Assembly (NCBI GenBank): GCA_021789895.1
Contig: JAJYIU010000024.1
Coordinates: 1-63,948 of the forward strand
Origin: Acidobacteriota bacterium
GTDB lineage: Bacteria; Acidobacteriota; Terriglobia; Terriglobales; SCQP01
Direction: 5' to 3'
Length of the DNA: 63,948 nt
Each line of letters begins with the position of its first letter. Within the stretch, counting starts at the first letter, position 1. The notes below the pieces were generated by a model. The model was not told the origin of the DNA, ran no database searches, and saw only the letters and a program-made list of their open reading frames with translations. Both the position numbers and the translations under genes were made by a program. Shown piece after piece: positions 44,003 through 52,562 of this stretch.

Positions 44003-44806
44003 ATGCGAACTGTTTTGCGAACTCTCTTGCAGCTCGGAGTGGTGGCCGCGTTGGCGGCTGCCATGGTTTGGGGGCAGAACTCCACCCCCAGTTCCAAGGC
44101 CACCTACGCGATCAACACCGCGGTGGGCTGCACCGCCTCCCAGAATGGGAGCACCAGCACGACTTCGATTTTGTACGACTGCCATGACATCTTCACGGGT
44201 GCCACCATCACTCCGGATGCGAATAACTTTGTGACCATCATGACTGCGACGGTCAAAGTCTCCAACAGCGAATCGCTGTTTGTCTCGCCGTCGCTGGTCA
44301 CCGGCCTTTACACCGACACCAAGGTCAAAACCAGCACCGGCTCAACCTCCACCGCAACCGCAATGGGCGGCGTTTATCTGACCGCGGACCTGGTCGATTC
44401 GAGCGGTAATGTGATCTATGCCGATCCAGTTGACGACTGCGCCACGGAGATCCTGGGCTGCCAACAGGTCACCGGCGGTTCCGGCAACGAATGGGGTGTG
44501 ACGCTGGATTCGCGGATTCAGACCTTGACGCAAACTTTGAGCGATTGCGTCGTTTCCACCGGCGGTTCCTGCAATTTCAGCTCGACCATCGATCTTTTGC
44601 TGAATACTACCAGCGCCCATACCTTCAACTTCATTTTTGCCAACGTGGGCGTGGGCGTCTATACGCTCGAGATCAAGGCCGCAGTCAACAGCAATGCCAC
44701 TGCTACCAGCGGCAGCTCGGCGATTGCGGGCGCGGCTTTTGGGTTGGGTTCGGTCACCGCCGATGTCGTACGGCTGCTGCAGGGCTCCAATAGCTTTTCT
44801 TTTTAG
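44003..44806 (+). CDS. Secreted protein of unknown function
   Basis: The product is 267 residues. A signal peptide (MRTVLRTLLQLGVVAALAAAMVWGQ) is followed by a Ser/Thr-rich beta-type protein with five cysteines visible in pairs (GCTAS, YDCHD, DDCATEILGCQQ, DCVVSTGGSCNF), consistent with periplasmic or extracellular disulfides. The composition (many Thr, Ser, Asn, Val and Ala) suggests a beta-sandwich or adhesin-like fold, but I recognise no family. An AAAGGAA ribosome site precedes the ATG. A good terminator follows the gene. Confidence 0.65.
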   Translation: MRTVLRTLLQLGVVAALAAAMVWGQNSTPSSKATYAINTAVGCTASQNGSTSTTSILYDCHDIFTGATITPDANNFVTIMTATVKVSNSESLFVSPSLVTGLYTDTKVKTSTGSTSTATAMGGVYLTADLVDSSGNVIYADPVDDCATEILGCQQVTGGSGNEWGVTLDSRIQTLTQTLSDCVVSTGGSCNFSSTIDLLLNTTSAHTFNFIFANVGVGVYTLEIKAAVNSNATATSGSSAIAGAAFGLGSVTADVVRLLQGSNSFSF

Positions 44807-44819
44807 CGGCGGCTTGCGC

Positions 44820-44865
44820 ACTGTCCGGGGTTGGCCAGGCCCGCCCCGGATAGTGCCCATTTGTT
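44820..44865 (+). terminator. Terminator after the secreted-protein gene
   Basis: Arms ACTGTCCGGGG (44820-44830) and CCCCGGATAGT (44844-44854) pair over 11 positions with one G-T pair and are followed by GCCCATTTGTTT. It lies 14 bases past the stop codon. Confidence 0.65.
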
Positions 44866-44948
44866 TATATATAAATGTTAAGCAATAAAATCGGGACGAG
44901 CCGTCCATCTCCCGCGGCCGGGCTTGCATGCTAAATTAGCTGCAGATT

Positions 44949-45116
44949 ATGCTCAGGCCGAAGCCGAAGGAACGCGCGAACCATCACGATAGCCCGGATG
45001 AGGCGCTGCCCAACCTGCTGCTCGCCCAGGCGAATCTGGTCAGTATCCGGCACGAACGCATTCTGCCAGCCATTCCGGAAGCCCTGCGCCAGAAAATCGG
45101 TTTGCAACAGCGCTAA
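44949..45116 (+). CDS. Possible 55-residue protein directly upstream of dapD
   Basis: An ATG at 44949 opens a frame of 55 codons (MLRPKPKERANHHDSPDEAL, ending IGLQQR) that stops 4 bases before the dapD ATG. The peptide is charged at the start and helical after that (LPNLLLAQANLVSIRHERIL). I recognise no family. The tight spacing suits translational coupling, but a chance frame in a leader cannot be excluded; the opposite strand also has a short open frame here. Confidence 0.35.
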   Translation: MLRPKPKERANHHDSPDEALPNLLLAQANLVSIRHERILPAIPEALRQKIGLQQR

Positions 45117-45120
45117 GCTC

Positions 45121-45975
45121 ATGTCCACCATGCATGCCCTCAGCCTGGCGGAACGGTTGCAGCTTTATTACCAGGCGGCGACGCTCGATCCGGTGCGCGC
45201 CGAGGCCCAGGCCGCCTTTGCCGAGCTGCGCGCCGGGCTCAGCCGCGGCGAAATTCGCGCCGCCCAGCCCACCCCCGAAGGCGGCTGGCAGGTCAACGCC
45301 TGGGTGAAGGCCGGCATCCTGCTCGGCTTTCGGCTGGGCAAGCTGCAATCCGCCGGTCAGGCCGGGCCGCTCGAATTCTTCGATAAAGATACTTTGCCGC
45401 TGCGCCATTTCCAGCCACCCGATCGCGTGCGCCTGGTTCCCGGCGGCTCCAGCGTGCGCGATGGCGCCTATCTGGCGCCGGGCGTCATCGCCATGCCGCC
45501 CGTCTTCGTCAATATCGGCGCCTGGGTGGGGGAAGGCTCGATGCTCGATTCCCACTCCCTCGTCGGCTCCTGCGCCCAGATCGGCCGCCGTGTCCATCTC
45601 AGCGCCGCCGCCCAGGTGGGGGGAGTGCTCGAACCCGTCAACGCCCGCCCGGTCATTATTGAAGATGACGTCCTCGTCGGCGGCAACTGCGGTATTTACG
45701 AAGGCACTCGCATCGGCGCCGGCGCGGTGCTGGGCGCGGGCGTCATCCTCACCCGCTCCACCCCGGTGTACGACCTGGTGCGCGAAACCATCCATAGCGC
45801 TTCCCCCGAGCAGCCGCTGGAAATCCCCGCCGGCGCGGTGGTGGTGCCTGGCGCCCGCGCCATCACCCGCGGCCCCGGGCCGGCCTGGGGACTTTCGCTG
45901 GCCACCCCGGTGATTGTGAAATACCGCGATCGCAAGACCAGCCAGGCCGTTTCCCTGGAAGACTGGCTGCGCTGA
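45121..45975 (+). CDS. dapD: 2,3,4,5-tetrahydropyridine-2,6-dicarboxylate N-succinyltransferase
   Basis: DapD succinylates tetrahydrodipicolinate, so this organism uses the succinylase branch of diaminopimelate synthesis. The product is 284 residues. The N-terminal helical domain (LSLAERLQLYYQAATLDP) is followed by the left-handed beta-helix of hexapeptide repeats: VRDGAYLAPGVIAMPPVFVNIGAWVGEGSMLDSHSLVGSCAQIG, AAQVGGVLEPVNARPVIIEDDVLVGGNCGIYEGTRIG. NAWVKAGILLGF and VIVKYRDRKTS are also characteristic. The ATG at 45121 is chosen over a longer frame because it starts the conserved N-terminus. Confidence 0.95.
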   Translation: MSTMHALSLAERLQLYYQAATLDPVRAEAQAAFAELRAGLSRGEIRAAQPTPEGGWQVNAWVKAGILLGFRLGKLQSAGQAGPLEFFDKDTLPLRHFQPPDRVRLVPGGSSVRDGAYLAPGVIAMPPVFVNIGAWVGEGSMLDSHSLVGSCAQIGRRVHLSAAAQVGGVLEPVNARPVIIEDDVLVGGNCGIYEGTRIGAGAVLGAGVILTRSTPVYDLVRETIHSASPEQPLEIPAGAVVVPGARAITRGPGPAWGLSLATPVIVKYRDRKTSQAVSLEDWLR

Positions 45976-46009
45976 AGACTCGGCCCAGCCGCGGCTGCAC
46001 TCTTCGAAA

Positions 46010-46030
46010 AGTGTCGCGTTTTGCGACACT
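46010..46030. promoter_or_regulatory. Perfect 8+8 bp palindrome, candidate enhancer site for the sigma-54 regulator
   Basis: Arms AGTGTCGC (46010-46017) and GCGACACT (46023-46030) flank a GTTTT spacer. The centre is 93 bp upstream of the GG of the -24 element at 46112-46126, a normal distance for a sigma-54 enhancer. The operon downstream encodes its own sigma-54 activator, the obvious candidate ligand. Confidence 0.6.
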
Positions 46031-46111
46031 CCAATCCCGGATTCGAACACCTGCTTCCGCCTGGTTTGCCCTAAGTCGCTGATGGCCTTATATTTATTTA
46101 TCCGGATCACT

Positions 46112-46126
46112 TGGCAGCCAGCGTGC
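46112..46126 (+). promoter_or_regulatory. Sigma-54 -24/-12 promoter of the ABC efflux operon
   Basis: TGGCAGCCAGCGTGC carries GG at 46113-46114 and GC at 46125-46126, the obligatory 12-base phase, and matches TGGCA and TGC of the consensus. Expected transcription start is near 46138, only about 17 nt before the ATG at 46155, and no clear Shine-Dalgarno sequence is visible. The match is good but not perfect. Confidence 0.55.
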
Positions 46127-46154
46127 GTATAAGATTAGTGCGGTAGTCATTACT

Positions 46155-47402
46155 ATGGATATTGCTCGTCCTGATATCAGTCGCAAGAAGCGCCGCCGGC
46201 GGATCTGGCTGGCGACCATCGCGGTGCTGGCGATTGCCGGCGTCTCAATAGCGGTTTCGCGCTTGCGCCCGGCGCCGCCCACCGTCACCGGCGCCTGGAT
46301 CGAACACGTACACCGCGGCGATCTGGTGATCAACGTGCGCGGTTTGGGCAAGCTGGTGCCGAAAAACATCCTGTTCATTCCCGCTGCCGGCGAGGGCCGG
46401 GTGGTGCAGCGGTTGCTGGAACCGGGCGCAATCGTGCATCCGCATACCCTGCTGCTGCGCTTGTCCAATCCCCAACTCCAGCAGGCGGCCGCCAGCGCCC
46501 GTTTCAATCTGGCCGGCGCGCAAGCCACTTACCGGCAATTGCAGGCGCAGTTGCAGGCGCAACTGTGGCAGCAGGAATCCACGCAAGCCGACCTCGAAGC
46601 CAAGTACAAGCAAGCGGAAGAAAAAGCCGCTACCGATCAATCCTTGCTGGCGCGGGGCCTGATTGCCGCCTTCGATGCCAGCCAGGACCGGAGCCAGGCC
46701 GGGGCCTTGCATCAGCAGGTCGAGGATGGCCGGCAAAGCCTCGACAATACGCGCCACTCCATCCAGGCCCAGCTCGCCGCGCAAGCGGCCAAAGTCCAGG
46801 CCGAACAGACGCTTTACCGGCTGGCGCAGACTCAGGCCGACCAACTGAATGTTTATGCCGGCGATAATGGCGTGCTGCAGGAGCTGCCGGTGCAGGTGGG
46901 GGAATGGGTCACGGCGGGGAAAATCCTGGCCAAAGTCGCCCAGCCGCAGCATCTGAAAGCCCAGATCGAGATTCCCGAAAACCAGGCGCGGGATATTGCC
47001 ATCGGCCAGCCGGCCTCAATTGATACCCATAACGGCTTGATTCCCGGCCACGTGTTGCGCATTGATCCCGCGGTGCAAAACGGCTCCGTGCTGGTGGATG
47101 TCTCGCTCGATGGCGCGCTGCCGCCCGGCGCTCGTCCTGACCTCAGCGTGGAAGGCACCATCCGGCTGGCCCGCCTCAGCAACGTGCTCTATGTGGGCCG
47201 TCCCGCCGAGGCCCGCCGCAACAGCAGCATCAGCCTGTTTAAAGTTCTGCCCGATCGCACCGCGGTGCGGGTGCGGGTGGATCTCGGCCTGACCTCGGTT
47301 GGCGAAGTGCAGATCGTGCGCGGCCTGCGCGCCGGCGATGCGGTGATTTTGTCCGACATGTCGGCCTGGGATGGTTATAATCGCGTCCGCGTGGGCAGTT
47401 GA
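46155..47402 (+). CDS. HlyD/MacA-like periplasmic adaptor of an ABC efflux system
   Basis: The product is 415 residues. A basic N-terminus (SRKKRRRRIW) leads to one membrane helix (about 18-36). Then come the lipoyl-like half (LVPKNILFIPAAGEGRVVQRLLEPGAIV), a long coiled-coil hairpin (about 110-230, rich in Gln and Ala), the second lipoyl half (VYAGDNGVLQELPVQVGEWVTAGKILAKVAQP) and beta-barrel domains. It is the first gene of an operon with two ABC ATPases and a TolC protein. Confidence 0.88.
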   Translation: MDIARPDISRKKRRRRIWLATIAVLAIAGVSIAVSRLRPAPPTVTGAWIEHVHRGDLVINVRGLGKLVPKNILFIPAAGEGRVVQRLLEPGAIVHPHTLLLRLSNPQLQQAAASARFNLAGAQATYRQLQAQLQAQLWQQESTQADLEAKYKQAEEKAATDQSLLARGLIAAFDASQDRSQAGALHQQVEDGRQSLDNTRHSIQAQLAAQAAKVQAEQTLYRLAQTQADQLNVYAGDNGVLQELPVQVGEWVTAGKILAKVAQPQHLKAQIEIPENQARDIAIGQPASIDTHNGLIPGHVLRIDPAVQNGSVLVDVSLDGALPPGARPDLSVEGTIRLARLSNVLYVGRPAEARRNSSISLFKVLPDRTAVRVRVDLGLTSVGEVQIVRGLRAGDAVILSDMSAWDGYNRVRVGS

Positions 47403-47423
47403 AGAGGGGAGCCTTTCGATACC

Positions 47424-48134
47424 ATGACTACCGAACCAACACCCGTTATCCACCTGGATGGTGTCACTAAGGTCTTTTACACCGACGAGGTCGAGACCCA
47501 CGCCCTCGCCAATATCCATCTGGATATTCAACCCGGCGAGTACGTCTCCATCGCCGGCCCGTCCGGCTGCGGCAAATCCACCCTGCTCTCCATCCTGGGC
47601 CTGCTCGACAGCCCGACGCAGGGCGCTTATCAGTTGCAGGGCCAGGCGGTCGAAGCGCTCAGCCTCAGCCAGCGCTGCCGCATTCGCAATCGCGAGATCG
47701 GATTTATCTTTCAGAATTTCAACCTGATCGGCGATCTCAGCGTCTGGGAAAACGTCGAGCTGCCGCTCACCTATCGCGGTATGCCCGCGTCCGAGCGCAA
47801 AGAGCGCGTGCAGCAGGCGCTGGAGAAGGTGGGCATGCTGCATCGCGCCAAGCATCTGCCCAGCCAGCTCTCCGGCGGCCAGCAGCAGCGCGTGGCCGTG
47901 GCCCGCGCCCTGGTCGGCCACCCCGCCATCCTGCTCGCCGACGAGCCCACCGGCAACCTCGATTCCGCCAACGGCGAAGCCGTCATGGAGCTGCTGCGCA
48001 GCCTGCATCGCGAGGGCGCCACCATCTGCATGGTGACCCATGATCCGCGCTTTGCCCGCCACGCCGATCGCACCGTGCATCTGTTCGACGGCCAGGTGGT
48101 GGAGGAGGAAAAGGCCGCCGGGCAGGTGCCCTGA
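47424..48134 (+). CDS. ABC transporter ATPase, MacB/LolD type (first)
   Basis: The product is 236 residues. Walker A is GPSGCGKST, the Q-loop FIFQNFNLIGDLSVWENVELPL, the signature LSGGQQQRVAVARAL, Walker B ILLADEPTGNLDS and the H-loop MVTHDP. This sequence belongs to the type VII (FtsX-like permease) exporters that act with HlyD/MacA adaptors. The gene starts 21 bases after the adaptor stop. All catalytic motifs are intact. No permease domain is fused. Confidence 0.93.
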   Translation: MTTEPTPVIHLDGVTKVFYTDEVETHALANIHLDIQPGEYVSIAGPSGCGKSTLLSILGLLDSPTQGAYQLQGQAVEALSLSQRCRIRNREIGFIFQNFNLIGDLSVWENVELPLTYRGMPASERKERVQQALEKVGMLHRAKHLPSQLSGGQQQRVAVARALVGHPAILLADEPTGNLDSANGEAVMELLRSLHREGATICMVTHDPRFARHADRTVHLFDGQVVEEEKAAGQVP

Positions 48135-48247
48135 GTTCTCGCCCGGCCCGTTTCCCTGGCTTTTCCGTCTGCCGCGCCCGAAGTGTGCCTGCGCCCGGTC
48201 CGGCGGCTGAACCTGGCCCGGCGCCGGCGGATGAGAAAGAAAATCCC

Positions 48248-48964
48248 ATGATTCGCCTGGACCACCTCGAAAAATCCTATCCCCTGGCCGGCGGCCGCTA
48301 TTACGTGCTGCGCCGCATCGAGTTCCAGGTCGCCGAAGGCGAGTTCGTCACCATCATGGGCCCCTCCGGCGCCGGCAAATCCACCCTGCTCGGCATCCTC
48401 GGCATGCTCGACGCCGACTGGTCCGGCGAGTATTGGTTTGCCGGCCAGCCGGTTCACCGGCTCAAGCCCCGCCAGCGCGCCGAGCTGAACAAACACAATA
48501 TCGGCTTCGTGTTTCAGAGCTATCACCTGCTCGACAATCTGACCGTGTACGAAAACCTCGACGTCCCGCTCAGTTACCGCAACCTGCGCGCCTCGGAGCG
48601 GGCGGCGATGGTGGCCGATACCCTCGACCGTTTCCATATCGTCGCCAAAAAAGATCTGTTTCCCAGCCAGCTTTCCGGCGGCCAGCAGCAGTTGGTGGCC
48701 ATTGCCCGCGCCGTCATCGCCCGCCCCAAGCTCATCCTGGCCGATGAGCCCACCGGCAATCTGCATTCCGAGCAGGGACGGGAAATCATGGAACTGTTCA
48801 CCCGCCTCAACCGCGAGGGCGTCACCATCGTGCAAGTGACCCATTCGGAAACCAATGCCGCCTACGGCCGGCGCATCCTTCGCATGGCCGACGGTTGGAT
48901 TGTGGGCGAAACCTCTTCCGGCTCCCCCGCTCCCGGGCAGGGCGGCAGCGCCGCGGCTTCATAA
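48248..48964 (+). CDS. ABC transporter ATPase, MacB/LolD type (second)
   Basis: The product is 238 residues from the ATG at 48248; the longer frame adds a Pro/Ala-rich stretch without conservation. Walker A is GPSGAGKST, Q-loop FVFQSYHLLDNLTVYENLDVPL, signature LSGGQQQLVAIARAV, Walker B LILADEPTGNLHS and H-loop QVTHSE. The signature has Leu where Arg is usual (QQQL instead of QQQR). It is clearly homologous to the first ATPase but divergent, so it is an old duplication or a partner forming a heterodimer. Its stop overlaps nothing but is directly followed by the TolC ATG. Confidence 0.92.
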   Translation: MIRLDHLEKSYPLAGGRYYVLRRIEFQVAEGEFVTIMGPSGAGKSTLLGILGMLDADWSGEYWFAGQPVHRLKPRQRAELNKHNIGFVFQSYHLLDNLTVYENLDVPLSYRNLRASERAAMVADTLDRFHIVAKKDLFPSQLSGGQQQLVAIARAVIARPKLILADEPTGNLHSEQGREIMELFTRLNREGVTIVQVTHSETNAAYGRRILRMADGWIVGETSSGSPAPGQGGSAAAS

Positions 48965-50914
48965 ATGGAACTGAAACTTATGCGGAATCTTCAGCGGCTT
49001 CTTCTCGCGTTGGGCGCGCTGCTGGTGCTGGCCGGAGCGCAGCAATCCGCCCCGCCCGCGGCCAAACCGCAGCCCTCGGCGTCATCCTCGGCTTCCGTCC
49101 AGTTGCCCCCGCCGCGGCTGCCGCGGCGCGGCAGCGCGCTCGATTTCTGGAACGACTATCGCCCGCTGCCGCCGCTGGTGCTGCCCGGCGCCAATCCCTG
49201 GGTGCTGACTATGGCGGAACGCACCGGCCGCCTGCCGCTTTCCTTGCGCCAGGCGGTGCAGCTGACCCTCGCCGACAATCTCAATCTGCTGGCGGATAAT
49301 TACGAGCGCGTCATTGCGCAGATTGAAATGTTGCGCACGGCCGGCGGCGGCGCGGCCCGCGGCATCGCCGGCGCGGCCATTTCCAACAGCTTGTTTAGCG
49401 GCGCCATCGGCGCCAGCAACGCCGGCGGCGGCGGCAACAACAGTAATGGCAGCGGCGGCTTCCTGGGCGGCGGCAGTCTGTTCATTCCCGGCGGAGGTTC
49501 CTACGATCCTGCCGTTTCGATGAGCGCTTACAGCATCCATTCCCGCTCCCCGCTCAACTCGCCCGCTCTATTGGGCGTTCCCGTGGCGGTGGAAAATGAC
49601 CAGGGTTTCAATTTCAATTACAGCCAGGCTTTCTCGACCGGGACTTCCTTTGGGATTGGAGTCTTCGGCTCCCGTTCCTTTGTCAATTCCAATGAACTGT
49701 TTTACAACCCGAATGTTTCCACTACGCTGGCCATCGGTTTCTACCAGCCTTTGCTGAAGGGCTTCGGCGCCGCGGCCAATCGCGGCTTTATCGATACCGC
49801 ACAGAACGAAACTGTCATCGCGGCCGCGATCTTCCGGCAAAAAGTGCTGCAGCGCGCGGCCGCTGCCGCCGATCGCTACTGGAAACTGGTGGAAGCGCAG
49901 CGGCTGGCCGCGCTCGCCTCCTCGGCCGCCGCGGCTTCGCAGCAGCTCGTGGCGGATACGCGTCAACTGGTGGCCGCCGGGCGCAAGCCCGAGTCGGATC
50001 TCATCAAGGCCCAAGCCGCCCTGGCCCAGGCGCGGCAGGCGGAACTGGATGCGCAAACCAACGCCGGCACCAGCGGCATGAAACTGGCGCTGCATCTTTC
50101 CCGCCGCCTCTCCCCGGCGCTGCTTTCGGCGCAGATTGTCACCCTCAATCCGCTGCCGCATCGCACCGCGTTCAGCCGCCTCCCGGCCGGCGATCCGGCG
50201 CCGACGCTGGCGCAGATTGTTCAACAAGCGGTCGCCAACAGCCCCGCGCTGGCCCAGGCGCGCCTGGAACTCGCCAACGATGGAATTGCCTTGGCCAGCA
50301 CCCGCAATGCCCTGTTGCCCAGCTTCGGCGTTGGCGGCTCGTATGCCACCACCGGCCTTTCCGGCATGCAATTGAACTGCGCCGTACCGCAATTCCCCTG
50401 CCCCAACGGCGACCTGCTGCCGCGCCGCGCCGGCGGCGTCCTCCAGTCCCTGACCCAATCGCTGCACGCCAATTATCCCGATTACGGGCTGGGATTCTCG
50501 CTTTCGTTTCATGTGCTCAACCGGGAAGCCCGCGCCGATCATGCGCGTGCGGCGGTGGAATATGCGCAGCAACGGTTGCGCTACCGCGCCCGGCAAAACC
50601 AGGTGGCGCAGCAGGCCGCCGCCGCCTATCTGGCCTGGCGCAATTCCGCCCTGGCGCTGCGCCAGGCGGGCGATCAATATCGCCTCGCCCGCCGCACCTA
50701 CGCCGGCGCCCGCTATACCTACGCACACGGCCGCGCCAGCATCCTGGACGTGCTCACTGCCGCCCAGGCGGAAAATCAGGCCGCCGTCGCCGACGCCGCG
50801 GCCCGCTTGGCCTATGCCCGGGCCCAGGACCAGCTCGATCTCCAGACCGGCGCCATCCTGGCCCGCTTCGCCATCCATATCCGTCCCCTGCCGCCCCCGC
50901 GTGCGGGAAGGTAA
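48965..50914 (+). CDS. TolC-family outer-membrane channel with Gly-rich insertion
   Basis: The product is 649 residues, long for TolC (about 450-500). It starts at the ATG at 48965, one base after the ATPase stop, or at 48980. A signal peptide (MRNLQRLLLALGALLVLAGAQQ) is followed by a Pro-rich segment, LSLRQAVQLTLADNLNLLADNYERV (first helix), then a Gly/Asn/Ser-rich low-complexity insert near residues 120-180. The two TolC repeats follow (RYWKLVEAQRLAALA..., AAAYLAWRNSALALRQAGDQYRLARRTYAGARYTYAHGRASILDVLTAAQ). It completes the envelope-spanning exporter. Confidence 0.9.
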   Translation: MELKLMRNLQRLLLALGALLVLAGAQQSAPPAAKPQPSASSSASVQLPPPRLPRRGSALDFWNDYRPLPPLVLPGANPWVLTMAERTGRLPLSLRQAVQLTLADNLNLLADNYERVIAQIEMLRTAGGGAARGIAGAAISNSLFSGAIGASNAGGGGNNSNGSGGFLGGGSLFIPGGGSYDPAVSMSAYSIHSRSPLNSPALLGVPVAVENDQGFNFNYSQAFSTGTSFGIGVFGSRSFVNSNELFYNPNVSTTLAIGFYQPLLKGFGAAANRGFIDTAQNETVIAAAIFRQKVLQRAAAAADRYWKLVEAQRLAALASSAAAASQQLVADTRQLVAAGRKPESDLIKAQAALAQARQAELDAQTNAGTSGMKLALHLSRRLSPALLSAQIVTLNPLPHRTAFSRLPAGDPAPTLAQIVQQAVANSPALAQARLELANDGIALASTRNALLPSFGVGGSYATTGLSGMQLNCAVPQFPCPNGDLLPRRAGGVLQSLTQSLHANYPDYGLGFSLSFHVLNREARADHARAAVEYAQQRLRYRARQNQVAQQAAAAYLAWRNSALALRQAGDQYRLARRTYAGARYTYAHGRASILDVLTAAQAENQAAVADAAARLAYARAQDQLDLQTGAILARFAIHIRPLPPPRAGR

Positions 50915-51073
50915 TTCGATGCCTTGCTTATATGCTGTTTATGCCAGGATGAACTTTATTGCCATGCTGGGCATTGAAGGAAGCCACGCCCGAACCAAGG
51001 GTGAATTGGTTAAATCATCGCCAAGGGGGTTAAGTAGAAAGCTGGAGGAATAACTTCAGCGGATCATTGCGCC

Positions 51074-52450
51074 ATGCCGAATGCTGATCCATCGGTCTCC
51101 CCGCCGCGCATTCTGATCGCCGACGATCAGCCGGCGGTGCGCGAGGCGCTGCGCCTGCTGCTCAAGCCTGCCGGCTATGAGTTGGAAACCGCCGCCTCGC
51201 CTGCCGCCCTGCTGGCCGCCGCCGAGCGCAGCGAGTTCGACCTGGTGCTGATGGATCTGAACTACGCCCGCGATACTACTTCCGGGCGCGAAGGACTGGA
51301 ACTGCTGCCGCGCTTGCTTCAGCTCGATGCCACCCTGCCCATCGTGGTCATGACCGCCTGGAGCACGGTGGACCTGGCGGTCGAGGCCATGCGCCGCGGC
51401 GCCCGCGACTTCGTGCAGAAGCCTTGGGACAACGCCCGCCTGCTGGCCACCGTGCGCACCCAGATCGAGCTGGGTTCGGCGCTGCGCCGCAGCCAGCGCC
51501 TGGAAGCCGCCAACCAGATGCTCCAGCCGCCGGGCGCGCCTCCCCTGATCGCCGAATCGCTGGCCATGCGCCCGCTGCTGCAACTCTTGCGCCAGATCGG
51601 CCCCTCCGACGCCAATGTCTTGATTGCGGGCGAGCATGGCGCCGGCAAGGAAGTCATCGCCCGCCATCTGCACGCGCTCTCGCCCCGCGCCGCCCGCCCG
51701 CTGGTCACCGTGAACCTCGGCGGCCTGCCCGAAGGCACCTTCGCCAGCGAGCTCTTCGGCCACGTCCGCGGCGCCTTTACCGACGCCCGCACCGACCGCA
51801 TCGGACGCTTCGAGTTGGCCGACCAGGGCACCTTGTTCCTCGACGAAATCGCCAACATTACCCTCGCCCAGCAGGCGCAACTGCTGCGCGTGCTGCAAAC
51901 CGGCGAGCTCGAGCGCCTCGGCTCCTCCCGCACCCTGCGCGTCCGCGTCCGCGTCATCTCCGCCACCAATGCCGACCTGCGCGCCGCAGTCGCCGCCGGC
52001 CGTTTCCGCGAAGATCTGCTCTTCCGCCTCAATACCATCGAAATCGCCGTCCCGCCGCTGCGCCAGCGGCGGGAGGATATTCCCCTGCTGGCGGCGCACT
52101 TCCTGCGCCTCTTCGCCCAGCGCTACAGCCGCCCGCAGCAGGGCTTCAGCCCCGCCGCCATGCAGCGCCTGCTCGACTATGGCTGGCCGGGCAACGTGCG
52201 TGAGCTCGAGCATGTCATCGAACGCGCCTTGCTGCTGGCCACCGGCGATACGATCGAGCCCGGCGAGTTGGGCCTCGAGGCCCAGGCCGCCGAGTCGCCG
52301 CCGCGCTGGGAAGACATGCGCCTGGAAGAGGCCGAGCGGCTGCTGATCGAAAAAACCCTGGAGCGCTATCAGGGCAATATCCATCGCACCGCCCAGGCGC
52401 TGGGCATCAGCCGCAGCGCCCTCTACCGCCGCCTCCAGCGCGAGCCCTGA
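51074..52450 (+). CDS. Sigma-54-dependent response regulator (NtrC type)
   Basis: The product is 458 residues. A receiver domain (about 10-125) has the acidic pair Asp17-Asp18, phosphorylation site Asp61 (LVLMDLNYAR) and the Lys in FVQKPW. The AAA+ domain (about 160-385) has Walker A GEHGAGKEVIARHLH, Walker B GTLFLDEIANI and arginine finger region. The sigma-54 contact loop reads GAFTDA (233-238) instead of GAFTGA. A Fis-type helix-turn-helix ends the protein (IHRTAQALGISRSALYRRLQ). It likely activates the operon promoter at 46112. Confidence 0.93.
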   Translation: MPNADPSVSPPRILIADDQPAVREALRLLLKPAGYELETAASPAALLAAAERSEFDLVLMDLNYARDTTSGREGLELLPRLLQLDATLPIVVMTAWSTVDLAVEAMRRGARDFVQKPWDNARLLATVRTQIELGSALRRSQRLEAANQMLQPPGAPPLIAESLAMRPLLQLLRQIGPSDANVLIAGEHGAGKEVIARHLHALSPRAARPLVTVNLGGLPEGTFASELFGHVRGAFTDARTDRIGRFELADQGTLFLDEIANITLAQQAQLLRVLQTGELERLGSSRTLRVRVRVISATNADLRAAVAAGRFREDLLFRLNTIEIAVPPLRQRREDIPLLAAHFLRLFAQRYSRPQQGFSPAAMQRLLDYGWPGNVRELEHVIERALLLATGDTIEPGELGLEAQAAESPPRWEDMRLEEAERLLIEKTLERYQGNIHRTAQALGISRSALYRRLQREP

Positions 52451-52562
52451 AGAGGCGGGCCAGGCAGGCGCCGGCCCGCCGCTTGGCTGCGGGAATTGTG
52501 CTTTTGCCTTCGACTCGTGTAGCTTGCCACTAGCCGTCCGGCGCCGGCCGCCGCGCTTGCCC

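Noticed and set aside
44931-45131. 66-codon minus-strand frame opposite the small frame before dapD
   Set aside because: No recognisable family, and it faces into dapD; the plus-strand alternative has better spacing to dapD.
50919-51053. Short plus-strand frame (about 44 codons) between the TolC gene and the response regulator
   Set aside because: No ribosome site, no conserved features; more probably plain intergenic sequence.
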